Below are positions 14,344-22,276 of a stretch of DNA of 64,000 nucleotides, piece by piece. Origin of the DNA: Pseudoxanthomonas sp. PXM03 (GTDB taxonomy: Bacteria; Pseudomonadota; Gammaproteobacteria; Xanthomonadales; Xanthomonadaceae). The stretch is taken from the NCBI RefSeq assembly GCF_014852005.1, contig NZ_JACVAU010000002.1:992001-1056000 (forward strand). The letters run 5' to 3'. The notes beneath the pieces were generated by a model. That model was not told the DNA's origin, did not search any database, and worked only from the letters and a program-made list of their open reading frames with translations. Made by a program: the position numbers and the translations under genes. Each line of letters begins with the position of its first letter. The stretch's first letter is position 1.

Positions 14344-15643
14344 TTTCCCAGCACCCCCGCACCTCAAGCACACGAGCCTTAGTAAAGGAGGATTTGTGCT
14401 TGTTCTTATGCCCGTATACAAAAGAATGTCTGTTCAACTCCCTCCTCTGCATGTACGTGAACCCTTGGGATGCGGCCAAGATCCGGATTTTCGTCCTCAG
14501 AAACTTGTCCAACCCCTCCAAAGAACAGTCATGGAATTTGTGGGGGGCTGGAGGCTCTTGGTAGTGCTCGTAGGTATATGCAACCCCTGATGAGAGGCGA
14601 GACTGCTTCCGAGCTCTATCGACCGTCACGTTCGTAGTCAGATACCGAATACAGTCAACCAACAATAGAAAATTCTTGTACTTCTTGTAGTGGGCAATAG
14701 ACAACGCCACTCTCTTCTTGGTTCTCTCAGCTTTGCCCTTGGCGATCATCGCGTAGCAGACGCTATTTTTCACATCCTTCCCGGTCGGGAATATCAGCCT
14801 GTACCCGAGATAGTCTATGTGGATCAGATTTCCGACCCCAAGATTGCACGCGCACCTTTGCTGACAGGGACAACTGCCAACCGAATGAGAACATTCAAAG
14901 GCGCATGAGCAGCCTGCGTCCACCACTTTGGACTTTGCAGCATTGAGCTGAAGGCCTTCACCGGCTATAGCTTGGGATATTTCATCCAAGAGTCCGCTGG
15001 CTGAGCGCGCCGCGAGGACAAGGATATCGTCGACGTAGCGTATGTAGACGTATACGCCAGGCATTCGAGACACCCGGTCATCCAGCCCACTCAGATAGAG
15101 CTCTGCGAGCGTGGAGGAGACGAGAATCCCCCTTGGCAAACCCTTTCTGTATTTGTTTCCACCGAATCTGCGAGCACGAGCAAAGAACTGCTCTAGAAGA
15201 TGAATGGTCTGAGTAGATACTTTCGCGTCCTTTCGAAGCTTCTCAACGACCTTACGTGGCGTGATGTTCTCGAAACAGGACTTCAGATCTAGAGAAACGA
15301 CCCCTTTAGGCGTCCATTCGGCGAGAGCGATAAGAGCCAGCTTAACTGCCTGACCGCGCTGCGCTTGCCTGATCCCATAAGCGCGCCGAATGTTGTCGTT
15401 TATCTTCCTAAGTACAAGCGCGTCGGCTGCACTCGATGTCGACAGCGCGGGCTTTCCCGAAGCTACAGAAGGGAAGACGCCAGTGAACTGGAATGTGCCG
15501 TGCGCAATCGCATCTTCCACTTCCGACGAGAGCTTCAGCCATTCGTCCTTAGATTTCGGAGCATTGTTCTTGATGCTATCTGGCACCTTCCTACCCTTCA
15601 TCCAGAAGAGGTTTTGTGCCGTGAAATCCTGCGTTGGCCTCAT
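14336..15643 (-). CDS. drt3a: Antiviral reverse transcriptase Drt3a-like
   Basis: 435 residues starting MRPTQDFTAQNLFWMKGRK; GGAG lies 6 bases before the ATG. RT motifs are VVSLDLKSCFENI (motif A), KGLPRGILVSSTLAELYLSGLDD (motif B) and YIRYVDDILVLA (motif C, YVDD). Just after the palm there is a cysteine-rich insert (CSCAFEC, CPCQQRCAC) that should bind zinc. It is followed by IDYLGYRLIF and a basic C-terminal region. This fits the smaller RT of the DRT3 pair, reported to copy the associated noncoding RNA. A group II intron maturase is unlikely because maturase/endonuclease domains and intron ends are absent. Confidence 0.82.
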   Translation of the reverse strand: MRPTQDFTAQNLFWMKGRKVPDSIKNNAPKSKDEWLKLSSEVEDAIAHGTFQFTGVFPSVASGKPALSTSSAADALVLRKINDNIRRAYGIRQAQRGQAVKLALIALAEWTPKGVVSLDLKSCFENITPRKVVEKLRKDAKVSTQTIHLLEQFFARARRFGGNKYRKGLPRGILVSSTLAELYLSGLDDRVSRMPGVYVYIRYVDDILVLAARSASGLLDEISQAIAGEGLQLNAAKSKVVDAGCSCAFECSHSVGSCPCQQRCACNLGVGNLIHIDYLGYRLIFPTGKDVKNSVCYAMIAKGKAERTKKRVALSIAHYKKYKNFLLLVDCIRYLTTNVTVDRARKQSRLSSGVAYTYEHYQEPPAPHKFHDCSLEGLDKFLRTKIRILAASQGFTYMQRRELNRHSFVYGHKNKHKSSFTKARVLEVRGCWENV

Positions 15644-15704
15644 TGCTACTCCAGAGCTAGCAATACCGAGGTTGCTTCGAATTCGCCCAGATCCATGCAA
15701 TTCG

Positions 15705-15741
15705 AATGGGGCGACGCGGGCTCATCGCTGCGTCGCCCATT
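15705..15741. terminator. Hairpin between nrdJb and the reverse transcriptase genes
   Basis: AATGGGGCGACGC pairs with GCGTCGCCCATT (one bulged G) around a 12-base loop. It lies just past the nrdJb stop and before drt3a and probably ends the nrdJb transcript, although no clear T run follows. Confidence 0.5.
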
Positions 15742-15751
15742 CAGACCTATA

Positions 15752-16585
15752 TCACCCGCACTTCGAATACCCACAGTTCAAGCACGTCGCACACCCGTCC
15801 ATGATGACGAGGGCCTTGGTGCTGCACTTGTGGCAAAGGGTCGCGGATGGCGGGAAGCTGGCGCCATCGCCGGTGACGGCGATGTCTTCCGAAGAACCGG
15901 GGACCGCGCTGCCCCCATCTGCCCTTCGGGCATCTTCCCCCGCGACAGCGGGGGAAGAGGGAACTGCGCTTACGTCAGAGTTTTTTTTTGCGCGGTCTTC
16001 GTACTGCTTGCGCTTCTCGGCCAGGATGGCGCGCTGGTGCGCGCTCATTTCCGGGTCGTGGATCAGGCCGATCGACTTCATGTGTTCTTCCACGATGGCA
16101 CCCAGCTCGGCCACCAGCGACGGCATGTACACGCCACCGGCCTTGAAGTAACCGCCGCGCGGATCGAACACGGCCTTCATCTCGTCCACCAGGAACGTCA
16201 CGTCGCCGCCCTTGCGGAACACGGCCGACATGATGCGCGTCAGCGCCACGATCCACTGGAAGTGCTCCATGGACTTGCTGTTGACGAAGATCTCGAACGG
16301 ACGGCGCAGCTCATGCTCCGTGCCGGCGTTCAACACGATGTCGTTGATGGTCACGTACATGGCGTGCTCCACCAGCGGCGACTTGATCTTGTAGGTGCTG
16401 CCGATGAGGACTTCCGGGCGCTCGATGCGCTCGTGCATCTGGATGATGTTGTCCTGCGGCACTTCCTTTTCCACCGTCTCGCGCGCCACCGACGCCGTGG
16501 GAATCAGCGCAGCGGCTTCGCGCGCCTTGTCTTCCGGGGTGAGCACGCTGTAGCCCTTGATTTTCTTGTCGATCTTGACGGCCAT
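15752..16585 (-). CDS. nrdJb: Class II ribonucleotide reductase, small companion subunit NrdJb
   Basis: 277 residues. In this lineage the adenosylcobalamin-dependent reductase is split, and NrdJb carries the C-terminal TSCPD-type region that supports NrdJa (as in Pseudomonas). Blocks include KIKGYSVLTPEDKAREAA, YKIKSPLVEHAMYVTINDIV, FEIFVNSKSMEHFQWIVALTRIMSAVFRKGGD and the closing metal-binding CHKC...MDGCATCLNCGYSKCG, whose cysteines are presumably the redox/zinc tail. Residues 207-223 (PSSPAVAGEDARRADGG) are an in-frame copy of the genomic REP repeat in the linker before the tail. The gene is separated from nrdJ by the H1-like gene and a repeat cluster. Confidence 0.85.
   Translation of the reverse strand: MAVKIDKKIKGYSVLTPEDKAREAAALIPTASVARETVEKEVPQDNIIQMHERIERPEVLIGSTYKIKSPLVEHAMYVTINDIVLNAGTEHELRRPFEIFVNSKSMEHFQWIVALTRIMSAVFRKGGDVTFLVDEMKAVFDPRGGYFKAGGVYMPSLVAELGAIVEEHMKSIGLIHDPEMSAHQRAILAEKRKQYEDRAKKNSDVSAVPSSPAVAGEDARRADGGSAVPGSSEDIAVTGDGASFPPSATLCHKCSTKALVIMDGCATCLNCGYSKCG
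15916..15964. repeat. REP-type repeat inside the nrdJb coding region
   Basis: TGCCCTTCGGGCATCTTCCC and CCCGCGACAGCGGGGGAAG match the intergenic repeats at 17660 and 17820 (TGCCCTTCGGGCATCCTCTC, CCCGCAGGCGGGGAG). The element sits in frame in the linker of nrdJb. Confidence 0.75.
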
Positions 16586-16671
16586 GACGATGGAATCCTG
16601 TTCGTAATCTGTGTGGTGTCGTGAATGGGCGGAGCCTGGCCTTCCGGGCCGGCGACCGCCCCAATCCTCCC

Positions 16672-16694
16672 CCGGACCCGGGGGAGGAGGGGTG
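16672..16694. terminator. Palindrome after the H1-like gene
   Basis: CCTCCCCCGG and CCGGGGGAGG style inverted arms lie between the H1-like gene and nrdJb. This could be a terminator or a REP fragment; there is no T run. Confidence 0.35.
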
Positions 16695-16703
16695 CATCAG
16701 GTC

Positions 16704-17282
16704 TTACTTACGGGCCGCTTTTTTTGCTGCTTTCTTTGCGGCTTTCTTCGGGGCTGCCTTGCGCACGGCCTTCTTGGCCGCTTTCTTCGGAGCGGCCTTC
16801 TTCGCCGCCTTCTTCACGGGCGCCTTGCGGGCGACCTTCTTTGCTGCTTTCTTCACCGACTTCTTGGCGACGGCCTTCTTGGCCGTGGCCTTCTTCGCGA
16901 CCTTCTTCACCGTCTTCTTGGCGGTGGCCTTCTTGGCGGCTTTCTTGGCCGTCTTCTTGGCGGCCTTCTTGCCGGTCACCTTCTTCTGCAGGCTGGCGGC
17001 TTCGGCCTTGGCGGCGGAACTGGCGGCGGCCAGCTTCTTCTTCGCCTTGGCGACGGTCTTCTTCACCGCCTTGGTGGCCTTGTCGGTGCGCTTGGCCACG
17101 GCCTTCTTCGCCTTGGCGATGTCGGCACTGACCGTCTTGCGCGCCTTCTTGGCCGCCTTCTTGGCCTTGGCGACCGTTTCGCTGGCGGTGGTGGCCACCG
17201 CTTCGCCGATGCCTGCCACTGTTTCCTTCACGCTTTCGGCCGCGCCGGAAAGCGTCGCCGTGACACCATTACCGTTGCTCAT
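16704..17282 (-). CDS. Histone H1-like / AlgP-type lysine-alanine-rich DNA-binding protein
   Basis: 192 residues. Residues 1-45 are moderately acidic and helical (VTATLSGAAESVKETVAGIGEA). The remainder is built of KKA/AKKA repeats (AKKAVAKRTDKATKAVKK, TAKKAAKKATAKKTVKK, KKAAPKKAAKKAVRKAAPKK), the composition of eukaryotic H1 tails and of AlgP/Hc1-like bacterial proteins. Such proteins bind DNA non-specifically and influence nucleoid packing. AAGGAGG lies 5 bases before the ATG at 17282. The in-frame upstream extension is translated repeat DNA and is excluded. The simple-sequence codons make the gene prone to length variation. Confidence 0.85.
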   Translation of the reverse strand: MSNGNGVTATLSGAAESVKETVAGIGEAVATTASETVAKAKKAAKKARKTVSADIAKAKKAVAKRTDKATKAVKKTVAKAKKKLAAASSAAKAEAASLQKKVTGKKAAKKTAKKAAKKATAKKTVKKVAKKATAKKAVAKKSVKKAAKKVARKAPVKKAAKKAAPKKAAKKAVRKAAPKKAAKKAAKKAARK

Positions 17283-17374
17283 GTTGCCCTCCTTGTGGGC
17301 GAGGTTCGTGACGCTGCCGATGCTATACCCGATTGCGCGGGGTGAAACGGTGAAGCCGATGAACCGAAGCCTGC

Positions 17375-18022
17375 CGTGATGCGCCCCTTCCCCCGCGTGC
17401 GGGGGAAGGGTGGGATGGGGGCGTGTTTCGCGAAGAGCAAAAGCAACTCGCTGCGCTCGCTCCCCCTCACCTGCCCTCCGGGCATCCTCTCCCCGCAGGC
17501 GGGGAGAGGGGTACAGCCGATCTCCTTCTTTCCCTTCTCCCCGCGAGCGGGGAGGAGCTCCCTCTTCCCTTCTCCCCGCGGGCGGGGAGAAGGTGCCGAA
17601 GGCGGATGAGGGGCTGCTTTTCGCGAAGAGCAAGAGCAACTCGCTGCGCTCGCTCCCCCTCACCTGCCCTTCGGGCATCCTCTCCCCGCAGGCGGGGAGA
17701 GGGGTACAGCCGATCTCCTTCTTTCCCTTCTCCCCGCGAGCGGGGAGAAGGTGCCGAAGGCGGATGAGGGGCCGCTTTTCGCGAAGAGCAAGAGCAACTC
17801 GCTGCGCTCGCTCCCCCTCACCTGCCCTTCGGGCATCCTCTCCCCGCAGGCGGGGAGAGGGTTACCACTTTTTCTTTCCTTGTCCTGGAGTAGCCCCTTC
17901 CCCCGCGTGCGGGGGAAGGTTGGGATGGGGGCGCTTTTCGCAAGGAGCCAAAGCAACTCGCTGCGCTCGCTCCCCCCACCTGCCCTCCGGGCATCCTCCC
18001 CCGCAGGCGGGGGAGGAGAGCC
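17375..18022. repeat. Cluster of REP-type repeats between nrdJ and the H1-like gene
   Basis: About 650 bases contain four successive copies of a compound unit. Each has GCAACTCGCTGCGCTCGCTC, then CACCTGCCC(T)CCGGGCATCC, then CTCTCCCCGC...GCGGGGAGAG. Copies start near 17430, 17625, 17785 and 17945. The first two also carry a CCTTCTCCCCGCGAGCGGGG module and the ends carry CCTTCCCCCGCGTGCGGGGGA. No gene is visible. Confidence 0.8.
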
Positions 18023-18023
18023 G

Positions 18024-20174
18024 TCAGAACTTGCCGTAATACCCTTCCTTCAACGCATCGAACAGGTTGGCGGCAGTGTGCATTTCGCCGTCGTACTCGA
18101 TCTGCTCGTTGCCCTTCACCTCGACCACGTTGCCGTCTTCCAGCTCGAAGCGGTAGGTGGTGTTCTCCAGGTCGGCTTCCTTCACCAGCACGCCCTGGAA
18201 GGCGGCGGGGTTGAAGCGGAACGTGGTGCAGCCCTTCAGGCCCTGCTGGTGGGCGTAGCGGTAGATGTCCTTGAACTGCTCGTACGGGTAGTCCGTGGGC
18301 ACGTTGGCGGTCTTGGAGATGGAGCTGTCCACCCACTTCTGCGCGGCGGCCTGCACGTCCACGTGCTCCTTCGGGCTGATGTCGTCGGCGGCGATGAAGT
18401 ACTCCGGCAGCTTCGCATCGGCGTCGTCCGAGAACGGCATGGCCTTCGGGTTGACCAGTTCGCGATAGGCCAGCAGCTCGTACGACCAGACGTCGACCTT
18501 TTCCTTCGACTTCTTGCCTTCGCGGATCACGTTGCGGCTGTAGTGGTGCGCGAACGAGGGCTCGATGCCGTTGCTGGCGTTGTTGGCCAACGACAGGCTG
18601 ATGGTGCCGGTAGGGGCGATGGAGCTGTGGTGGGTGAAGCGGCTGCCCACTTCGGCCAGTTCGTCCACCAGCTCCGGGGCCACGCTGGCCACGCGCTGCA
18701 TGTAGCGGCTGTACTTGGCGTGCAGCACCTTGCCGGGGATCTCCTGGCCGACCTTCCAGCCGTCCTTCGCCATTTCAGGGCGCTGGCGCAGCATGGCGGC
18801 GGTGACGGTGAACAGCTCGTCCATGATGGGCGCGGCGCCCTTTTCCTTCGCCAGGGCCAGGCCCATTTCCCAGCCGGCCACGGCCATCTCGCGGGCGATG
18901 GCTTCGGTGAACTCGCAGGAGGCCGGGCTGCCGTACTTGTGCTTGAGCATGGTCAGCGTGCTGCCCAGGCCCAGGAAGCCCATGCCGTGGCGGCGCTTGC
19001 GCAGGATCTCGGCGCGCTGCTGTTCCAGCGGCAGGCCGTTCACTTCGACCACGTTGTCGAGCATGCGGGTGAACACACGCACGACTTCCTTGTATTCCTC
19101 CCAGTCGAAGCTGGCCTGGTCGGTGAACGGGTTGCGCACGAAGGTGGTCAGGTTGACCGAGCCCAGCAGGCAGGCGCCGTAGGGCGGCAGCGGCTGCTCG
19201 CCGCACGGGTTGGTGGCGCGGATGGTTTCGCACCACCAGTTGTTGTTCATCTCGTTGACGCGGTCGATCAGGATGAAGCCCGGCTCGGCGTAGTCATACG
19301 TGGACACCATGATCATGTCCCACAGGTGCCGCGCGCGGATGTGGCCGTAGATCTTGCAGGCCACCAGGCCGTCATCGCGGACGATGTAGTTCTTGTGGGT
19401 GGGCCACTCGCGCCAGACGACCTGGGCGGCGTCCTCAACGTCGATGTCGCCCTTCTCCTTGATGTTCACCGGGAACACCAGCGGCCAGTCGGCGTCGGTG
19501 TCGACCGCTTCCATGAAGCCGTCGGTGATCAGCAGCGACAGGTTGAACTGGCGCAGGCGGCCGTCTTCGCGCTTGGCGCGGATGAAGTCCTTGACGTCGG
19601 GGTGGGAGATTTCGAACGTGCCCATCTGCGCGCCGCGGCGGCCGCCGGCGCTGGAGACGGTGAAGCACATCTTGTCGTAGATATCCATGAAGGACATCGG
19701 GCCGGAGGTGTAGGCGCCGGCGCCGGCGACGAAGGCGCCCTTCGGGCGCAGGGTGCTGAACTCGTAGCCGATGCCGCAGCCGGCCTTGAGGGTCAGGCCG
19801 GCTTCGTGGACCTTGTCCAGGATGCCGTCCATCGAGTCCTCGATGGTGCCGGACACGGTGCAGTTGATGGTGCTGGTGGCCGGCTTGTGCTGCTGGGCGC
19901 CGGCGTTGGAGGTGATGCGGCCGGCGGGAATGGCCCCGCGGCGCAGCGCCCACACGAAGCGCTCGTACCAGTAGGCGCGCTTTTCCGGGGTGCCTTCGGC
20001 GTCGGCCAGGGCACGGGCCACGCGCTGGTAGGTGCCATCGATGTCGGCGTCCAGGGCGTCGCCCTGCTTCGTCTTCAGCCGGTACTTCTTGTCCCAGATG
20101 TCCTGGGATGCCGGTTGCATGGGAATCAGGGCAGGCTGTTCCGTCTTGACCGCCTCGAGGCGCACCGTACTCAT
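18024..20174 (-). CDS. nrdJ: Adenosylcobalamin-dependent class II ribonucleotide reductase
   Basis: 716 residues. It reduces ribonucleotides to deoxyribonucleotides using a B12-generated thiyl radical, with or without oxygen. Visible features are STINCTVSGT (first redox Cys, near 102), GCGIGYEFS, SSAGGRRGAQMGTFEISHPD, the active-site ATNPCGEQPLPPYGACLLGSVNLT (NPCGEQ with radical Cys and Glu, near 340) and the barrel motif HHSSIAPTGTISLSLANNASNGIEPSF near 515. The final YEFELEDGNVVEV-type part ends without the metal-binding Cys tail, which is encoded separately by nrdJb. AGGAG lies 11 bases before the ATG. Possible NrdR sites lie upstream at 20440-20486. Confidence 0.93.
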   Translation of the reverse strand: MSTVRLEAVKTEQPALIPMQPASQDIWDKKYRLKTKQGDALDADIDGTYQRVARALADAEGTPEKRAYWYERFVWALRRGAIPAGRITSNAGAQQHKPATSTINCTVSGTIEDSMDGILDKVHEAGLTLKAGCGIGYEFSTLRPKGAFVAGAGAYTSGPMSFMDIYDKMCFTVSSAGGRRGAQMGTFEISHPDVKDFIRAKREDGRLRQFNLSLLITDGFMEAVDTDADWPLVFPVNIKEKGDIDVEDAAQVVWREWPTHKNYIVRDDGLVACKIYGHIRARHLWDMIMVSTYDYAEPGFILIDRVNEMNNNWWCETIRATNPCGEQPLPPYGACLLGSVNLTTFVRNPFTDQASFDWEEYKEVVRVFTRMLDNVVEVNGLPLEQQRAEILRKRRHGMGFLGLGSTLTMLKHKYGSPASCEFTEAIAREMAVAGWEMGLALAKEKGAAPIMDELFTVTAAMLRQRPEMAKDGWKVGQEIPGKVLHAKYSRYMQRVASVAPELVDELAEVGSRFTHHSSIAPTGTISLSLANNASNGIEPSFAHHYSRNVIREGKKSKEKVDVWSYELLAYRELVNPKAMPFSDDADAKLPEYFIAADDISPKEHVDVQAAAQKWVDSSISKTANVPTDYPYEQFKDIYRYAHQQGLKGCTTFRFNPAAFQGVLVKEADLENTTYRFELEDGNVVEVKGNEQIEYDGEMHTAANLFDALKEGYYGKF

Positions 20175-20439
20175 GGTTATGTTGTTCTCCTAAAAACGAC
20201 TGGAACGTGTGTTGGCTGTGGCGGGTGGGCGGTGGGCCCACCCCCGCGATTCACTGCGGGATGTTCATGGCGGACCCGGACGACGGGGACGGCGCCGCGG
20301 GCAGCCGCACAGGATGCGCCGCCCGGGTTGCCGGATTGTGGAAGTGGGACCTGCCATCGCCATGGTGCCCACTGCTTCCCTCGCCCTCATGCGCCAATCC
20401 CCAAAGGCGCCCGATTTCCCAAGCGCAAAGCCCGAAAAA

Positions 20440-20486
20440 ACACCAGTGCTTGGGTCCGCTTCGTGCTGGACCGCAACATCTTGTGT
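20440..20486. promoter_or_regulatory. Possible pair of NrdR boxes upstream of nrdJ
   Basis: ACACCAGTGCTTGGGT (20440-20455) and CCGCAACATCTTGTGT (20471-20486) resemble the NrdR palindrome ACAC-w-A-N4-T-w-G-TGT at about 10 and 12 of 16 positions. Their starts are 31 bases apart, three helical turns, as in known nrd promoters. The nrdJ/HtrA gap (20175-20716) holds no gene. Confidence 0.35.
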
Positions 20487-20716
20487 CCGCGCGAAGCCGT
20501 CAAACTACGCCCGGGGGTGACCCCTGTCAACCGGATTGACATGACAATTGCATGGCATCCACCCCACCGTCCGTCATCACGCGCCGGTGCCGGATCAGGG
20601 GCCGCGGAGGCCGGACTTCATTGCAGGTTTAGGGGTCCGTCAGCAGACTCATTCAGGTTGAACGGGGGCCCTTCCGGCCCCACTCCCTCCCCGACGCAAC
20701 GACCTGCCGACCGACC

Positions 20717-22192
20717 ATGAAGAAAGCGCTGCGCCCGTTTCCCACCCTGCTGGCCCTGACCGCCGCCGCCGCGTTCGGCGGTTTCGCCGCCACCGGCCTG
20801 AACGACCTGCTGCAGAAGCCGGCCCAGGCGGCCCCTGTCGCCGCAGCCGCCGTCCCGGCGGCCGCGGCCCTGCCCGCCACCGCGGACGGCCAGGCCCTGC
20901 CTTCGCTGGCCCCCATGCTCAAGCGGGTCACCCCGGCAGTGGTCAGCGTGTACAGCCGGCAGACCGTCCGGGTAGCCAGCCCGCTGGGGCCGTTCGGCGA
21001 TGACCCGGTGTTCCGCCGCCTGTTCGGCATCCCCGACATGCCGCGCGAGCGCGTGGAGCGCGCACTGGGCTCGGGCGTGATCGTCGATGCCACCCGGGGC
21101 TACGTGCTGACCAACCACCATGTGGTGGAGAACGCCGACGGCGTGTCGGTCACGCTGAGCGATGGCCGCCAGGTGGAGGCCGAGTTCATCGGTTCGGACC
21201 CGGATACCGACATCGCGCTGATCCGCATCCCCACCCAGGGCCTCACCGCCGTGCCGATGGCCGACAGCGACCAGCTGCAGGTGGGCGACTTCGTGGTGGC
21301 GATGGGCAACCCTTACGGCCTGGGCCAGACGGTGACGTCGGGCATCGTGTCGGCGGTGGGCCGCAGCGGCATCCCGGTAGCCGGCTACCAGAACTTCATC
21401 CAGACCGATGCCTCGATCAACCCGGGCAACTCGGGCGGCGCATTGGTCGACCTGCAGGGCCGGCTGGTGGGCATCAACACCGCCAGCTTCAATCCCCGCG
21501 GCAGCATGGCCGGCAACATCGGCCTGGGCTTCGCCATCCCGATCAACATGGCGCGCGGGATCATGGACCAGTTGATCGCCAACAACGGCGTGGTGCGCCG
21601 GGGCACGTTCGGGGTGGAATCGCAGGACGTGGACGAACGCGTCGCCCGCGGGCTCGGCCTGGAGGCCCCGCGTGGCGCCCTGCTCACGCGCGTGTATGCG
21701 GGCTCGGCCGCCGCCGCGGCAGGCCTGCAACCCGGCGACGTGGTGGTGGCCGCCAACGGCCAGCGCATCGACAACCGCGCCGCCCTGCACAACTTCGAAG
21801 GCCTGCAGCCGGTGGGCGCACGCGTGGCATTGGACGTGCGCCGCGACGGCAAGCCGCTGCAACTCAACGTGGCGTTGAAGGAAGGCGTGCGCAGCGCGGA
21901 AGGCGCCAGCCTCGATGCACGCCTGACCGGCGCCACGCTGAAGGAACTGGACGAATCGGCACGCCAGATACTGCGCAGCCAGGGCGCCAACGGTGGCGTG
22001 CAGGTCAGCAACGTGGTGCGCAACAGCCGCGCCTGGAACAGCGGCCTGCGCGCGGGCGACATCATCGTGGCCGGCAGCAGTGGCGAGTTCGGCGATCTGC
22101 CGGGTTTCCGCGCCAGCTTCGAACGCAAACCCGAGCAGCTGGTACTGCAGATCCTGCGTGGACGCGGCACCGGCCGCCTGCTGATGCAGTGA
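20717..22192 (+). CDS. Periplasmic serine protease, DegP/HtrA (Do) family
   Basis: 491 residues. It degrades or refolds misfolded envelope proteins. It has an N-terminal signal/anchor (LLALTAAAAFGGFAATG), an alanine-rich linker, then the trypsin-like domain with triad His135 (TNHHVV), Asp165 (DTDIALI) and Ser239 (NPGNSGGALVD). Two PDZ domains follow, about 285-375 (GTFGVESQDVDERVA, AGLQPGDVVVAANGQRI) and 395-485 (NSGLRAGDIIVAG). Length and order are those of DegP/DegQ/MucD. The start is supported by the signal peptide; the upstream ribosome site is weak. A hairpin (22201-22237) follows the stop. Confidence 0.92.
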   Translation: MKKALRPFPTLLALTAAAAFGGFAATGLNDLLQKPAQAAPVAAAAVPAAAALPATADGQALPSLAPMLKRVTPAVVSVYSRQTVRVASPLGPFGDDPVFRRLFGIPDMPRERVERALGSGVIVDATRGYVLTNHHVVENADGVSVTLSDGRQVEAEFIGSDPDTDIALIRIPTQGLTAVPMADSDQLQVGDFVVAMGNPYGLGQTVTSGIVSAVGRSGIPVAGYQNFIQTDASINPGNSGGALVDLQGRLVGINTASFNPRGSMAGNIGLGFAIPINMARGIMDQLIANNGVVRRGTFGVESQDVDERVARGLGLEAPRGALLTRVYAGSAAAAAGLQPGDVVVAANGQRIDNRAALHNFEGLQPVGARVALDVRRDGKPLQLNVALKEGVRSAEGASLDARLTGATLKELDESARQILRSQGANGGVQVSNVVRNSRAWNSGLRAGDIIVAGSSGEFGDLPGFRASFERKPEQLVLQILRGRGTGRLLMQ

Positions 22193-22200
22193 CCTGCGAC

Positions 22201-22237
22201 CACGGTGGACGGGCATAACAGCCCGTTCACCGCCGTG
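22201..22237 (+). terminator. Hairpin after the HtrA gene
   Basis: CACGGTGGACGGGC and GCCCGTTCACCGCCGTG form an imperfect long stem around ATAACA, 9 bases after the stop codon. No T run follows. Confidence 0.5.
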
Positions 22238-22276
22238 CATTAGAGTGGCCCCATCCCCCGCCCACAGGAGCCGACC

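Noticed and set aside
12382-15643. Group II intron or retron
   Set aside because: There are two adjacent RT genes, no maturase or endonuclease domain, no intron domain V-like end and no msr/msd-type inverted repeats; DRT3 explains the arrangement better.
20175-20716. Cobalamin riboswitch upstream of the B12-dependent nrdJ
   Set aside because: I looked for the conserved GCC-ACTG box and B12-box blocks on the minus strand and found only scattered partial matches. A covariance search would decide.
17751-20720. Very long open frame (989 codons) antisense to nrdJ
   Set aside because: It lies opposite a clear enzyme gene, has valine/alanine/histidine-rich low-information composition and starts inside a REP cluster; an artefact of high GC.
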